Below are positions 63,373 through 64,000 of a stretch of DNA of 64,000 nucleotides, in pieces. The DNA lies in contig NZ_NQOG01000006.1 in the NCBI RefSeq assembly GCF_002270485.1, positions 62,001 through 126,000 on the forward strand, given 5' to 3'. Each line of letters begins with the position of its first letter. Position 1 is the stretch's first letter. Made by a program: the position numbers and the translations under genes. The notes beneath the pieces are model-generated. The model saw only the letters and a program-made list of their open reading frames with translations. It made no database searches and was not told where the DNA came from. Source of the stretch: Anaerostipes hominis (ex Lee et al. 2021) (GTDB lineage: Bacteria > Bacillota > Clostridia > Lachnospirales > Lachnospiraceae).

Positions 63373-64000
63373 TCAGTAATACCGTTTTATATACTGCAGT
63401 GCCATATAATCCATGATCCGGATCGTGAGCAGTTTCCCCCGTTTCATGATCGTTTCCACGTTCTGCCGGCTTTTCTTTGCGGTCACCGCAATGTTGCTGG
63501 AAACATTTTTAAGAATGACAGCTTCTTCTCCTTCCTTTTTTTCGCCAGTGATGAAGATCGGTTCCTGGACATAAACGTTCTTCTTCCAGGAGATCGTCTG
63601 TTCCGGCACTTTTGCGATCTTATCAACCATCTGTTTCGCAGGCCCAAAATTCTCCTTCAATGTCAGCAGCCTGAGACCATGATTTTCAAATCGTATCCAC
63701 GTCCTGTTCTCAACAAACGGGTACAGGATCTCTGCGATCAGCTGGAGACGATTCTGGATAGAATTCTGTGCGCTCAGCATGTCCTTGGAGACATTCAGAA
63801 GATAGTTTGCCATGCCGTCTTCTCTGGAAGAATGGATCCGCAGCCTCTGTGTCTTCTTCTTTGCAGCAGTCTTCATGGCCTCTTCTGCCCGGTCATAGGC
63901 TGGTCCCTGCTGCTGCGCAGAAGTCCCTTCCTCTATCCGTACCGTCCACTCTCCGATTCCGATCCCTCCGGTGACGGCGACCGGATAACACATGATCTCA
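63373..64000 (-). CDS. DUF5716-like protein, N-terminal part outside the window
   Basis: The frame is open to the window edge, so the start is not seen; about 209 residues are visible. They begin EIMCYPVAVTGGIGIGEWTV, then a helical stretch (GMANYLLNVSKDMLSAQNSIQNRLQLIAEILYPFV) and a basic C-terminus ending YIKRYY. I believe this fits the C-terminal part of DUF5716 proteins, but from memory and with low certainty. It lies just ahead of the NYN gene, suggesting a shared transcript. Confidence 0.5.
   Translation of the reverse strand, partial: EIMCYPVAVTGGIGIGEWTVRIEEGTSAQQQGPAYDRAEEAMKTAAKKKTQRLRIHSSREDGMANYLLNVSKDMLSAQNSIQNRLQLIAEILYPFVENRTWIRFENHGLRLLTLKENFGPAKQMVDKIAKVPEQTISWKKNVYVQEPIFITGEKKEGEEAVILKNVSSNIAVTAKKSRQNVETIMKRGKLLTIRIMDYMALQYIKRYY

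Overview
The window looks like the chromosome of a low-to-mid GC Clostridia species, most likely a member of the Lachnospiraceae (an Anaerostipes- or Blautia-like gut anaerobe). The reasons are a T-box-controlled thrS, a radical SAM protein of the DUF4080 type, DUF6472, DUF378 and DUF975 proteins, a clostridial second type II topoisomerase pair, oxygen-sensitive Fe-S enzymes and typical AGGAGG ribosome sites. The genus is inferred from gene content only.

Layout. 1-2600 is a graveyard of mobile-element and accessory genes: truncated AraC, XRE, sigma-factor and MFS pieces and a decayed tyrosine integrase. 2700-8700 is ordinary chromosome: a MATE exporter, a secreted nuclease, an FMN-dependent hydroxyacid oxidase, a XerS-like recombinase and pgsA. 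8887-13673 is a very AT-rich island of small orphan genes (AraC/GyrI regulator, lipoprotein, TfoX, DUF6194, DUF3795, DUF3788 and unknowns). It is bordered by a 12-bp direct repeat, and several of its stop codons are followed by the same short sequence. 13.7-26.5 kb returns to core-like genes on the plus strand: an OLD-family nuclease, YccF, a B12/radical SAM protein, a broken DUF975 membrane protein, T-box-thrS, tRNA-Pro, a two-component system with its ABC exporter, and an HHH-GNAT fusion.

26.5-43.7 kb is a metal, sulfur and redox region. It holds a TtcA-like tRNA thiolase, an AraC regulator, a MATE exporter, a two-gene SufC-SufB set, CsoR plus a copper ATPase, an HMA chaperone plus a Zn/Cd-type ATPase with two ArsR repressors, a nitroreductase with an HxlR regulator, and a metK with two tandem radical SAM proteins and another HxlR. 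43.8-49.6 kb holds a Fic protein, a decayed MerR/TipAS regulator and a LacI-controlled MFS/phosphodiesterase operon. 49.6-59 kb on the minus strand carries ilvN-ilvC, two LCP cell-wall ligases, a glycosyltransferase and the parE-parC topoisomerase genes. 59-64 kb has an EAL-domain pseudogene, a lipoprotein, VanZ, several small proteins and a NYN/LOTUS RNA-binding protein.

The most unusual material is the AT-rich cassette-like island with its repeated post-stop sequence. Next come a terminator-linked intergenic repeat seen three times, and a CGCTCCAT motif, twice at exact 21-bp spacing, that suggests a small AraC regulon across the metal region.
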